Source: Paenalcaligenes hominis_A
GTDB lineage: Bacteria; Pseudomonadota; Gammaproteobacteria; Burkholderiales; Burkholderiaceae_B
Length of the DNA stretch: 64,000 nt
Reading direction: 5' to 3'
Assembly (NCBI RefSeq): GCF_041359055.1
Contig: NZ_JBGJKZ010000003.1
Coordinates: 434,001 to 498,000 of the forward strand
The stretch's first letter is position 1; the number at the start of each line of letters is the position of its first letter. The notes under the pieces are model-generated. The model made no database searches. It was not told where the DNA came from and worked only from the letters and a program-made list of their open reading frames with translations. Shown here one piece after another: positions 16,804 to 25,338 of this stretch. Both the position numbers and the translations under genes were made by a program.

Positions 16804-17679
16804 TTAATAACGCCACGCCACAAAACGGCTTTTCTTTTGTCCTTGGGCCATTTCTACGGTGCGTACTTGCTTAACACGCACGGCTTTTAGCTGTTTATAT
16901 ATAGCATCTAAGTTATTTTCCCTAGACACCAAAGTGGTAAACCAGCCGACTTGATTGGCAAAAGCTGTACTTTCTTGAATCATACGTCCAATAAAAGCGG
17001 CTTCACCACCCGGGCACCACAGCTCGTTACCTTGCCCCCCAAAGTTACGTTGTTCATTTTTTTTGCCTAGATTTTTCCACTTGCGTTGGTTTTGTAACTG
17101 GGCTTGCTCGGCTGAATGAAAAAATGGAGGGTTGCAAAGCGTAGCAGCAAAATAGTCTTTGGGCTGAATTACGGATTCAAATAGATGTTCTGGGTTGGGT
17201 TGTAGACGTAGCTGAATCTTTTTTTGTAACCGGTTCGCTTCGATAAGACATTGCGCTGCATTGAGTGCTGTACGATCAATATCCGCACCAACAAACGACC
17301 AGTGGTATTCAGCCTGACCAATAAGAGGATAAATTAAATTGGCACCGACTCCAATATCTAACAAGCGCACCGAGGAGCCTGTAGGGATGGCGTCGTCCTC
17401 ACCTTGGCTTAATAAGTCTGCAATGCCGTGAATATAATCTGCCCGTCCAGGAATAGGGGGGCATAAATAACCATCAGGAATATCCCAAAAAGCCACCCCG
17501 TAGTCGGTATGTAAAAGGGCACGATTCAGTAACTTAACTGCAACGGGGTCGGCAAAATCAATGGTGTAGCGTCCGGCTGGATTAAGCCGAGTATAGCGTT
17601 TAAGCTCTGGGCAGGCGGCATAAAGCTGATCAAAATCATAGCGCCCGGTGTGGCGGTTACGTGGGTGAAATAACGACAT
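16804..17679 (-). CDS. rlmF: 23S rRNA (adenine(1618)-N(6))-methyltransferase
   Basis: A 291-aa methyltransferase. The start SLFHPRNRHTGRYDFDQL is highly typical of RlmF (YbiN). The SAM site is LLDIGVGANLIYPLIG (106-121) and the adenine-N6 motif is NPPF (183-186, in LCNPPFFHSAEQAQ). RlmF methylates A1618 of 23S rRNA during ribosome assembly. It sits 14 nt downstream of ychJ on the same strand and is followed by a terminator, so it closes a three-gene transcript starting at the EAL-domain gene. Confidence 0.93.
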   Translation of the reverse strand: MSLFHPRNRHTGRYDFDQLYAACPELKRYTRLNPAGRYTIDFADPVAVKLLNRALLHTDYGVAFWDIPDGYLCPPIPGRADYIHGIADLLSQGEDDAIPTGSSVRLLDIGVGANLIYPLIGQAEYHWSFVGADIDRTALNAAQCLIEANRLQKKIQLRLQPNPEHLFESVIQPKDYFAATLCNPPFFHSAEQAQLQNQRKWKNLGKKNEQRNFGGQGNELWCPGGEAAFIGRMIQESTAFANQVGWFTTLVSRENNLDAIYKQLKAVRVKQVRTVEMAQGQKKSRFVAWRY

Positions 17680-17693
17680 AAATAGGGTGAGGG

Positions 17694-18086
17694 TTAACGA
17701 CTTTCAATAAACTCGCCGTCTACATAAAACCATTGCCCATTTTCATGAATAAAATGGCTTATTTCGTGTAGACGCGTAGCACGACCAGCTAAACGATGGC
17801 GAGCCACAAACTCAACTTGTTGGTTTTGCTCGTCAAGAATGCGATGAGAACGGATTTCTAGGCCTAACCATTTCAAATTAGGCGGATTGGCTTCAAGAGA
17901 GGGTGGTCTAGTGCTTGGGTGCCAAGTTGCTAATAAATAGTCCAGTTTATCTAAAACAAACGCGCTGTAACGTGAACGCATTAGTAACTCGGCATTGGGG
18001 GCTTGCAGGTACAACGTACCTGAGTGCCAACGTGCGCAGCAGTGGTTGTACGACAAAGTGCTTTGACAAGGGCACAGGAGGCTCAT
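17694..18086 (-). CDS. ychJ: YchJ family SEC-C/NTF2-like protein
   Basis: A 130-aa protein beginning CPCQSTLSYNHCCARWHSG, a cysteine pattern that can bind zinc, followed by AELLMRSRYSAFVLDKLDYLLATWHPSTRP and VEFVARHRLAGRATRLHEISHFIHENGQWFYVDG, the signature of YchJ (UPF0225). The fold is an NTF2-like domain after a SEC-C-like metal site; the function is not known. It is shorter than E. coli YchJ because the second C-terminal cysteine motif is absent. It starts 3 nt after the EAL gene stop. Confidence 0.85.
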   Translation of the reverse strand: MSLLCPCQSTLSYNHCCARWHSGTLYLQAPNAELLMRSRYSAFVLDKLDYLLATWHPSTRPPSLEANPPNLKWLGLEIRSHRILDEQNQQVEFVARHRLAGRATRLHEISHFIHENGQWFYVDGEFIESR

Positions 18087-18089
18087 GGT

Positions 18090-19874
18090 TTATTTCTCTA
18101 TGGAAGAACTAACAGCAGGAAAAATCATCATGCCTTTAGGCTGCTCTTGGATCATTTTGAGTAAGGCCAATTGGGGCAGAGGTGGGGCAAAAAGAAACCC
18201 TTGTACCATATCACAACCCATTTCCAGTAAAAGTTGCAATTGCTCGGGCTTATCTACCCCTTCAGCAATGGTAGTAAAGCGCAAATGACGAGCCATATCA
18301 ATAATGGTTCCTGTGATGCGTTGGTCTTGAATATTGCGGTGCAACTCAGAAATAAAGGCTCGATCAATTTTAATAATATGTGCAGGTAGCGATTTTAGAT
18401 AAGCCAAAGAAGAATAGCCAGTACCAAAATCATCAATGGCGACCCTAAAGCCCGCTGCATTAAGACGGTTCAACTGTATAAGAGCCGTTTCCATGTTCTG
18501 CATCAAGTCAGATTCAGTGATTTCTAGTTCTATGGCGCTAGCAGGCAAACTAGATTGCTGCAGGGTTTTTATTAACCAGTGCGCAAAATCGGCTTGAGCT
18601 AATTGCATACTGGATACGTTTACCGCTATGGTGAAGTCATGAGCCACGTGACCTTGTTCACGCCACTGGCTTAGAGCACTAATGGCTTCTTGAATGACCC
18701 ATTTTCCTATAGAAATAATATCGCCACTGCTTTCAGCTGCTGGGATGAACTCGGAGGGCATAACGCGCCCTAACGAGGGATGCTCCCAACGCAGAAGGGC
18801 TTCTACGCCAATAATTTTTTTGCTTTGTAGGTGAATTTGGGGCTGATAGAGCAGATAAAGCTCATTGCGTTCTATGGCTTGGTGCAAAGCATCGCGTAGC
18901 TGTACTTTACGCAAGAGGTTGTTTTCGATGGTTTTACTGTAAATTTGCCAGCCGCCTGTTTGGTGCGGTACGGCTAAAGCGGCCTGACGGATCAGTCGTT
19001 TGGGGGTGCTATGTACAACCGCACCGTTAATCCCTATTTTGGCTCGCACATGCAGTTTAAGTTGTTTTAAGTACAACGGTGTATGGATGACCTCGAGCAG
19101 GTGTTGAGCCAGTTGCGCCGTATTTAATCTTTCTTCGTCGCCCATAATCAACACCACCCACTGGTTCGAGGACCAGACCCCCAATAATTGAATAAAAGGC
19201 TCCCCTGCAAGTTGAATATTGTTGGCTAATAAGCGGCACGCCTCGTCAGCAATTTCATAGCCATGCAAACTGGCTAGTTCTTCCAGCCCCTCTAGAGCAA
19301 TAAAAAAAGTAAAGGTGGACAAGGAGCGTTGCAAAAGCTGGTCTAGTGTTTCCAGAATAACAACTCGGTTGGGCAAAGCGGTAACGGGGTCTTGGCGCGA
19401 AAGTTGAATAAGTTCGTGTGTACGGGCTTGGGCCACGGTTTCAAGCTCGATATTTTTTTGTGTGCTTTCTTTTATGAGGCGCTGCAAGTGTAAGGTGTTA
19501 TGAATGCGCTGAATGACTTCGATGTGATTAAACGGCTTGCTTAAAAAGTCTTGAGCCCCTAGGCTCAAGGCCTGAATACATGTGGCTTCATCGGATAGTT
19601 CGCTGAGAATAATCACCGGAGGCAATAGCTCATTATGTTCTTTTTTGAGGCGGTACAGTAGGTCTAGCCCACTAACGGTAGGCATACGTAAGTCCAGCAA
19701 AATAAGATCAGGGCGTTGCTTGCGAACCCGTTGTTCGACTAGGAGCGGATTCGTTATGCCCTCAACGTTCAGATAACCCACGTCTTCGAGTAGATGCAGC
19801 ACAACTTCCACGTTGATAGCGTTGTCATCTATTACCAAGATGTCGGCCTCGCAAAATACCCCTGAATACATCAT
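18090..19874 (-). CDS. Response regulator with degenerate GGDEF and intact EAL domain
   Basis: A 594-aa cytosolic protein. Residues 10-130 are a receiver domain with acidic D16/D17, phospho-acceptor D61 and K111. A coiled linker leads to a GGDEF-like domain (about 155-310) whose active-site motif is SSNQW (233-237) instead of GGDEF, so it should not make c-di-GMP. The EAL domain (325-575) keeps EAL (356-358), N417, E451-region ELEITES, DDFGTGYSS (479-487) and K500, so it should hydrolyse c-di-GMP. The partner kinase is not adjacent. It leads a minus-strand run with ychJ and rlmF. Confidence 0.88.
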   Translation of the reverse strand: MMYSGVFCEADILVIDDNAINVEVVLHLLEDVGYLNVEGITNPLLVEQRVRKQRPDLILLDLRMPTVSGLDLLYRLKKEHNELLPPVIILSELSDEATCIQALSLGAQDFLSKPFNHIEVIQRIHNTLHLQRLIKESTQKNIELETVAQARTHELIQLSRQDPVTALPNRVVILETLDQLLQRSLSTFTFFIALEGLEELASLHGYEIADEACRLLANNIQLAGEPFIQLLGVWSSNQWVVLIMGDEERLNTAQLAQHLLEVIHTPLYLKQLKLHVRAKIGINGAVVHSTPKRLIRQAALAVPHQTGGWQIYSKTIENNLLRKVQLRDALHQAIERNELYLLYQPQIHLQSKKIIGVEALLRWEHPSLGRVMPSEFIPAAESSGDIISIGKWVIQEAISALSQWREQGHVAHDFTIAVNVSSMQLAQADFAHWLIKTLQQSSLPASAIELEITESDLMQNMETALIQLNRLNAAGFRVAIDDFGTGYSSLAYLKSLPAHIIKIDRAFISELHRNIQDQRITGTIIDMARHLRFTTIAEGVDKPEQLQLLLEMGCDMVQGFLFAPPLPQLALLKMIQEQPKGMMIFPAVSSSIEK

Positions 19875-20299
19875 GGCTTAGTCTCCCTCTGCAAGATAGG
19901 GTGAATAGGGGCACAGAGATTCAGCCTAGGATAAGGCTTAACCACGACCAAAACAGAGGAGTCAGAATACAGAGGCAGACTTGTTGTTGGCGTAGACAAT
20001 AGCGTTAGGCTCGACTCGGGTGACATAAGCGCCTCGTTTTTGCGCGAATCGACCTGGTTAGCTTAGGGGAGTCGCGAATTCGTACAATGTAAAAAGAAAT
20101 TAATTTTTTCTTTTTGTTTCCTATTTAACATTATTACGAGTATTTCTCTAGATTTAAAGCCTGAATTCTACTTATACAAAGCCATTGGCAGCAGTAAAGG
20201 GGATTTAATAGATAAAACTGTATCTATTAGTATAGGGGCAGTTGAAGAAAAGTAGAGATAAAAGGTAATGAACAGATAAAATTTGTACTTTATGTGTGG
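19875..20299. other. 425-bp intergenic region
   Basis: This must hold the promoter of the EAL-domain gene. The left half is mixed and the right half (20090-20280) very AT-rich. I see no gene, strong hairpin or repeat. Confidence 0.5.
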
Positions 20300-20494
20300 T
20301 TATTTTTCTTGTTTTAGACGCCAAAGCAAATGAGGCAAATTCAAGCCTAACACCGTCCGAATACTTTCAGTGGCGCACTCAGGACATTGTCGATAATGAG
20401 CTCTAGTGGCATTGCTGTCACGATTACTAGGAATGTATTTTTTCCAATTGCAGTGGTTGCAAATTAAAGCGCAAGCTGGTTGCCGGTTATGCAT
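20300..20494 (-). CDS. Small zinc-ribbon protein (64 aa)
   Basis: Two CxxC pairs, CNHC (residues 13-16) and CPEC (37-40), separated by 20 residues suggest a zinc-ribbon fold. The remainder is basic and has no membrane segment. GAGTGAACT precedes the ATG, a moderate ribosome-binding site. The family is not recognised; regulators and transposon-encoded small proteins can look like this. The paired cysteine motifs are the main support for a real gene. Confidence 0.5.
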   Translation of the reverse strand: MHNRQPACALICNHCNWKKYIPSNRDSNATRAHYRQCPECATESIRTVLGLNLPHLLWRLKQEK

Positions 20495-20838
20495 AGTTCA
20501 CTCGAGCCTAATAAAATAAATCCAACAAGGTGTTAGAGCCGGATTTAGAGATTTATATTAGTAAATAATAAAATTGTTGATTTGTTTTTTGCTGGATTAG
20601 CTACTATTTAATTATTAATGTTGTTGATTATTTTACCCCTAAAGCAATCAGGGGCAATGATGAGTAGGCAGAGTTAAACAAAATTGACATAGGTTGATAA
20701 ATAACGGCTGCGCTGCCCAGCTCAACCACAGTTCAGAGCCTAAATTTTGTCGTATTCAGTTTCATTTTTTTAGACCAAAAAGCTAGCAGTTTGTGGTGTG
20801 TGCACAAAATGAAATAGCAGCAAATAGGTGAATTAATT
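20495..20838. other. 344-bp intergenic region
   Basis: An AT-rich gap between divergent genes (zinc-ribbon protein left, FecR-domain protein right). It must contain both promoters. No hairpin or repeat stands out. Confidence 0.5.
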
Positions 20839-21348
20839 ATGTTTGAGTCTTCATTGTGGTGGTCGCGCTTTCGCTTTAATATGGCTGCAAAGCGCTGGGC
20901 CTGGTTACATTGGCTGTTAGTGGTTGCTGGTATCAGTTTTATTGCAGTCCTAGGCTTTTATAGTTATCAAAGTAGCCAGCCGTATTTTCAGACGGCATAC
21001 AATGCGGCACCTACGCCCTCATTGCACCACTTACCCGATGGCAGCAGCTTACAACTTAATAAAGACGGGCTAGTGCAGGTGCGCTTTTTTGACCGCAGAC
21101 GCACAGCAGAACTGGTTGATGGAGTAGCACATCTAGACATTGATACCGATCAGCAGCAACAGTTTCAGCTTAGGATGGGGCCTGTTCGTGTGCAAACCTA
21201 TGGGGCACAGCTGGTAGCAACACACAACCCAAAGCACGTAGAGATTCAAGTCTTAACGGGTACCGTGCAGCTACTGGTGGGGCGCTGGTGGCCTGAACAA
21301 CACAGTCTTCAAGCAGGCCAACATTTTATGTGGTCCGAATCACACTAA
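20839..21348 (+). CDS. FecR-domain protein with one membrane anchor
   Basis: A 169-aa protein: about 25 cytosolic residues rich in W and R, one membrane segment (about 25-45, WLLVVAGISFIAVLGFYSY), then a periplasmic FecR domain with LPDGSSLQLNKDGLVQVRF, LVDGVAHLDIDTD and VTHNPKHVEIQVLTGTVQLL-like strands. Full-length FecR proteins (about 320 aa) transmit a periplasmic signal to an ECF sigma factor. This one lacks both the N-terminal anti-sigma domain and the C-terminal receptor-interacting domain, and no sigma or TonB receptor gene is nearby, so its role is open. Confidence 0.68.
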   Translation: MFESSLWWSRFRFNMAAKRWAWLHWLLVVAGISFIAVLGFYSYQSSQPYFQTAYNAAPTPSLHHLPDGSSLQLNKDGLVQVRFFDRRRTAELVDGVAHLDIDTDQQQQFQLRMGPVRVQTYGAQLVATHNPKHVEIQVLTGTVQLLVGRWWPEQHSLQAGQHFMWSESH

Positions 21349-21354
21349 AAATAA

Positions 21355-21597
21355 TTAATTATCTAAAGTCAGTTGGGCTTTTTCGCGGCACTGATCCCAG
21401 TTCGCACCTTGGGAATAATGCTTTAACCACTCGAGCCCTGATTGTTGAATACAAATGGCTTGGTCGCTATCAATTTCCATATCCATTTTTTCAGCTATAC
21501 GAACAATAGCATTTAAGTCATTAAGAGTAGCAGTGGCCTGTTGTGCATCAGGGGCTTGATCAATAATGTGATCCAAAATTCCGAATAATGAACGCAT
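21355..21597 (-). CDS. Small hypothetical protein (80 aa)
   Basis: The ATG at 21597 is preceded by AAGGAGACAAAGGC, a strong ribosome-binding site, so it is preferred over an upstream in-frame ATG at 21636. The product is acidic and helical (LFGILDHIIDQAPDAQQATA at the N-terminus), with two cysteines and no signal or membrane segment. I do not recognise the family. It is convergent with the FecR-domain gene, with only 6 nt between stops. Confidence 0.55.
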   Translation of the reverse strand: MRSLFGILDHIIDQAPDAQQATATLNDLNAIVRIAEKMDMEIDSDQAICIQQSGLEWLKHYSQGANWDQCREKAQLTLDN

Positions 21598-21848
21598 GCC
21601 TTTGTCTCCTTGCATGAGAATGATTAATGATTTCATTCTATAGGAAATTCAGACCAAGCCACGCGTTAATTACCGTGAACTGCACTTAATTATGGTCAAT
21701 CAATGGTGTGGTTGCTTTTGTGTATGACGTACGTATTTGACACGGTACGGGGTGTGGCACCTAAAACGACTAGAGCTGCTATTTACAAGACGTACGCTGT
21801 ATGCCATAAACTAAATAAATGCCAAGCAAATTTTGTAGGACTATCCCT

Positions 21849-23408
21849 ATGCGGCGTGTTTCATATTTTTCACTCATGTGCATCAAAATAATGAGTGCTT
21901 TTTTAGCGTGGTGCTTTATGTCTATCTCATCCTCTGTACTAGCTCAAACATCGACAGACGCTCTTTACCCCGAACTACAGCAACTTCCTCACGTAGGAGC
22001 CGAAACAGTTGTGTTAGACCCTAACAAGCCAACGTTGGTCAAACTCTGGGCCAGCTGGTGTCCGCTTTGTTTATCCGAACTGGAAATGACCGAAAGCTGG
22101 GTGAAACAGGCCGATTTGAATGCCAATTTGGTAACGGTGGTGTCGCCTGGGCAGCTAGGTGAAAAAAACCGAGCTGATTTTGAAGAATGGTTTAAAGGCT
22201 TACCGTATCAGCAGCTCCCTGTGCTGATGGACACCCAAGGCAAGCTGGTACAGCAGCTAGGGGTGCGCGGTTACCCCAGCTGGGCTGTGTTCAGTGCCGA
22301 CGGCAGATTGCAGCGCGTAGTGAAAGGCGCTATTACTCATGCCCAGGCCCAACAGCTGGCGCTTAATCCTCAAGCCGATTTGAAAGCTGCTCGCGCTACC
22401 GCAACGCAAGCCAACATTCAGCCTGCTAACACAGCCCAAAGTAAAAGCATTTATTTGGCAGGCGGTTGTTTTTGGGGGGTAGAAGCCTACTTTGAACGCA
22501 TTGATGGGGTGCTAGATGCGGTGTCGGGCTATGCCAACGGTACCACCGCCAATCCACGCTACGAGGATGTGATTTATCGCAATACAGGCCATGCTGAGAC
22601 CGTTAAAGTGGTTTATGACCCAAGTGTGATTAGCTTGCACGACATCTTGTGGTATTTTTTCCGCATTATTGACCCGACTAGCCTAAACAAGCAGGGCAAT
22701 GACCGCGGTACCCAATACCGTACCGGTATTTACAGCACCGACCCAGCGGATCAGGCCGTAGCACAAGCGGCTTTGGCTCAACTGCAAACCGAGTACAGCC
22801 AGCCTGTAGTAGTTGAAAATATGCCTCTTACGCATTTTTATGAGGCCGAAGACTATCACCAAGACTATCTAAGCAAAAATCCCAATGGGTATTGCCACGT
22901 AGATTTAAACTTAGCCGACGAGCCGCTAGACGCGCCCGCACCTGTTACGCCAGTGTTTGATCCAAAACATTTTACTAAACCTTCGGCGACTCAGTTGCGT
23001 CAGCAACTTAGTTCCTTGGAATACCAAGTCACACAGCAAAGCGGTACCGAGCGTGCTTTTAGTCACGAGTACGACGCCTTGTTCGAGCCGGGCCTGTATG
23101 TGGACCGTGTCAGTGGTGAGCCGTTATTTAGCTCCACAGACAAATACGATTCGGGTTGTGGTTGGCCTAGCTTTGTTAAGCCTATTCGTCCAGACGCTGT
23201 TACCGAACACGAGGACCTTAGCTACAACATGCGTCGTGTAGAGGTGCGTAGTGCGCTGGCTGATTCGCACTTAGGTCATGTGTTTCCAGATGGACCCAAA
23301 GATCGAGGTGGTCTGCGTTATTGTATTAATGGTGCCAGCTTGCGCTTTATTCCCGCTGCCCAAATGGCAGAGCAGGGTTATGCGCCGTGGTTGGATCTAA
23401 TCCAATAA
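21849..23408 (+). CDS. msrAB: Trifunctional thioredoxin-MsrA-MsrB methionine sulfoxide reductase (PilB-like)
   Basis: A 519-aa exported enzyme. An N-terminal signal or anchor (to about residue 33, VLAQT) is followed by a TlpA-like thioredoxin domain with WASWCPLC (C71/C74), an MsrA domain with GGCFWGVEAYF (catalytic C207), and an MsrB domain with SGCGWPSF (C437) and the nucleophile C492 in RYCIN. MsrA reduces S- and MsrB R-methionine sulfoxide in oxidised periplasmic proteins, with the thioredoxin domain taking electrons from the membrane, as in Neisseria PilB. AGGA lies 8 nt before ATG 21849; ATG 21819 upstream is less favoured. Confidence 0.92.
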   Translation: MRRVSYFSLMCIKIMSAFLAWCFMSISSSVLAQTSTDALYPELQQLPHVGAETVVLDPNKPTLVKLWASWCPLCLSELEMTESWVKQADLNANLVTVVSPGQLGEKNRADFEEWFKGLPYQQLPVLMDTQGKLVQQLGVRGYPSWAVFSADGRLQRVVKGAITHAQAQQLALNPQADLKAARATATQANIQPANTAQSKSIYLAGGCFWGVEAYFERIDGVLDAVSGYANGTTANPRYEDVIYRNTGHAETVKVVYDPSVISLHDILWYFFRIIDPTSLNKQGNDRGTQYRTGIYSTDPADQAVAQAALAQLQTEYSQPVVVENMPLTHFYEAEDYHQDYLSKNPNGYCHVDLNLADEPLDAPAPVTPVFDPKHFTKPSATQLRQQLSSLEYQVTQQSGTERAFSHEYDALFEPGLYVDRVSGEPLFSSTDKYDSGCGWPSFVKPIRPDAVTEHEDLSYNMRRVEVRSALADSHLGHVFPDGPKDRGGLRYCINGASLRFIPAAQMAEQGYAPWLDLIQ

Positions 23409-23429
23409 AAACCAACATTAAGGAGCATT

Positions 23430-24203
23430 ATGTCTACTGCTATCGCTTTAGAGCAGCAAGTGGTTTTAATTACAGGCGGAGCCAGAGGTCTAGGAGCCGA
23501 GCTATCGCGCGCTTTTCTTGAGCAGGGTGCGCGCGTTATTGTGAACTACTTTCAAAGTGTCGAAGCGGCCCAAGCCTTGGCTGCTTCCTATCCCACACAG
23601 GCGTTTGCTTACCAAGCCGATGTGACCGATGTGGATCAGGTGCATGCTATGTTGACCGCGGCGCAGGCGCATTTTCACGCGCCGTGCACCACTATTGTGA
23701 ACAATGCCTTACCTGCATTTCAATTCAATGGTGACGCGCGTCCCCATGCCCATACCTTGACGTGGCAGGATATGCACCAACAACTGCATGGCATTGTGGG
23801 TGGGGCTTTGCATACCGTTCAAGCCGCATTGCCAGCCATGAAAGCGGCTGGTTTTGGGCGAGTGATTAATATTGGCACCAACCTTTTTCAAAACCCAGTA
23901 GTGCCTTATCACGATTACACCGCAGCCAAAGCCGCATTATTAGCGCTCACCCGGACGTTGGCGCATGAGCTAGGGGAATATGGCATCAATGTAAATATGA
24001 TTTCAGGTGGTTTGTTGCGCACTACCGACGCCTCTGCTGCTACCCCTGAAGCCGTTTTTGACTTGATTGCGGCCAGTACCCCCTTGCGTCGAGTGACCAC
24101 TCCGCACGAGTTTGCGCAGGCGGCACTGCTGTTTGCAAGCCCTTGGTCTAGTGCTGTAACAGGCCAAAACTTAATCGTAGATGGGGGCCTAGTAAAAGGC
24201 TAA
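23430..24203 (+). CDS. Short-chain dehydrogenase/reductase (FabG-like)
   Basis: A 257-aa Rossmann oxidoreductase: TGGARGLG (15-22) cofactor site, a VNNA motif in TTIVNNALPAF, and the catalytic YTAAK. The residue at the usual serine position, 13 before the tyrosine, is threonine (in NIGTNLFQNP), a conservative change. The C-terminus VTGQNLIVDGGLVKG is standard. The gene starts 21 nt after msrAB behind AAGGAGCATT and may be co-transcribed with it. Annotated as 3-oxoacyl-ACP reductase-like, but the substrate is unknown. Confidence 0.82.
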   Translation: MSTAIALEQQVVLITGGARGLGAELSRAFLEQGARVIVNYFQSVEAAQALAASYPTQAFAYQADVTDVDQVHAMLTAAQAHFHAPCTTIVNNALPAFQFNGDARPHAHTLTWQDMHQQLHGIVGGALHTVQAALPAMKAAGFGRVINIGTNLFQNPVVPYHDYTAAKAALLALTRTLAHELGEYGINVNMISGGLLRTTDASAATPEAVFDLIAASTPLRRVTTPHEFAQAALLFASPWSSAVTGQNLIVDGGLVKG

Positions 24204-24225
24204 CCCCATTTTTTCCATACGATGC

Positions 24226-24266
24226 CCTCTGCCCAGCACCTATTAGTGACTAGCAGAGGATTTTTT
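24226..24266. terminator. Hairpin between SDR gene and ABC operon
   Basis: CCTCTGC (24226-24232) pairs with GCAGAGG (24253-24259) over a 20-nt loop and is followed by ATTTTTTAT. The long loop makes it moderately strong; it lies between convergent transcripts. Confidence 0.6.
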
Positions 24267-25338
24267 ATGAGGCGTATACCCAAAGTTGATCGCTAGGAAG
24301 TTCAACAAAATAACGCCCGCTGCTGAGTGGTTTAGCACCAAACGCCCGTAATTGAGATGGCGCATCACCATCCGCATAGCGAAACACGTATTCCCACTTG
24401 TCGCCTAAATACATACTGGTACTAAGAGTTAGTTCTAGACTATTGGGTACAGCATTTGTGTGCACAATGGCCTGTTCTACTCTGCAGATGGCTTGTACGG
24501 CACTTTTTGGGGAGAGGGTTTGTTGAGTCGTGCCCCAAAGTCGATGGCCGTGAAAATTCAGCTCCACCTGATGGCCTTCAGTGCTGACTACCTCGGCTTG
24601 CAAGCGGTTGTTGCTACCCATAAACTCTGCTGTGTAAAGCGTTTCCGGCCGACTATAAATGGCTTCGGGTGTGCCTTGTTGCTCGATAGCGCCTTGGTTT
24701 AGCAGCAAAATACGATCTGAGATTGCCATGGCCTCGTGTTGATCGTGCGTAACCAATAGAGCGGAAATGTTGAGTTCTAGAATCAGTTCACGTAAAAACG
24801 AGCGAGCTTCTTCACGTAGTTTGGCGTCTAGGTTAGATAGTGGCTCGTCTAACAGCATAACAGGAGGGTTGTAGACTAAAGCCCGGGCGATAGCAACCCG
24901 TTGCTGCTGCCCCCCTGACAGTTGATTGGGGTAGCGGTTTTGTAAGCCATCTAGGCCCAACTGCGCTAACACCGCATCGACTTTGTTTTTGATGTCGCTT
25001 TTGCTTTCCTTGCGTAGTTGTAAGGGGTAGGCCACATTATCAAAAACGGTCTTATGGGGCCATAAAGCATACGATTGAAACACCAAGCCCAAATTACGCT
25101 GTTCGGCGGCAACCTCTAGTTTTTGCTCACTGTCATACACGGTGTTATTCGAGATTTGAATGCTACCTGTATGGGGTTGCTCTAGACCGGCAACGGCGCG
25201 TAGCAAGGTGGTTTTACCACTGCCTGATGCGCCTAGGAGTGACACCACTTCGCCTTTAGCTATGCTGAGCGATACCCCTTTTAAAACGAGGTTGTCCCCG
25301 TAGGCAAGATGGATGTTATTAACTATTAATTCACTCAT
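24265..25338 (-). CDS. ABC transporter ATP-binding protein (FbpC/AfuC/PotA-like)
   Basis: A 357-aa ATPase: Walker A GASGSGKTT (36-44), Q-loop Q88 in VFQSYALWP, signature LSGGQQQ (140-146), Walker B VMLLDEP (160-166), H-loop in LLVTHDQHEA, and a C-terminal TOBE-type domain (240-357). The layout is that of the iron(III)/2-aminoethylphosphonate/sugar-phosphate importer group. Its start overlaps the permease stop by 4 nt (ATGA), so translation is coupled. It is the last gene of the operon that begins with the response regulator at 31492. Confidence 0.9.
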   Translation of the reverse strand: MSELIVNNIHLAYGDNLVLKGVSLSIAKGEVVSLLGASGSGKTTLLRAVAGLEQPHTGSIQISNNTVYDSEQKLEVAAEQRNLGLVFQSYALWPHKTVFDNVAYPLQLRKESKSDIKNKVDAVLAQLGLDGLQNRYPNQLSGGQQQRVAIARALVYNPPVMLLDEPLSNLDAKLREEARSFLRELILELNISALLVTHDQHEAMAISDRILLLNQGAIEQQGTPEAIYSRPETLYTAEFMGSNNRLQAEVVSTEGHQVELNFHGHRLWGTTQQTLSPKSAVQAICRVEQAIVHTNAVPNSLELTLSTSMYLGDKWEYVFRYADGDAPSQLRAFGAKPLSSGRYFVELPSDQLWVYAS

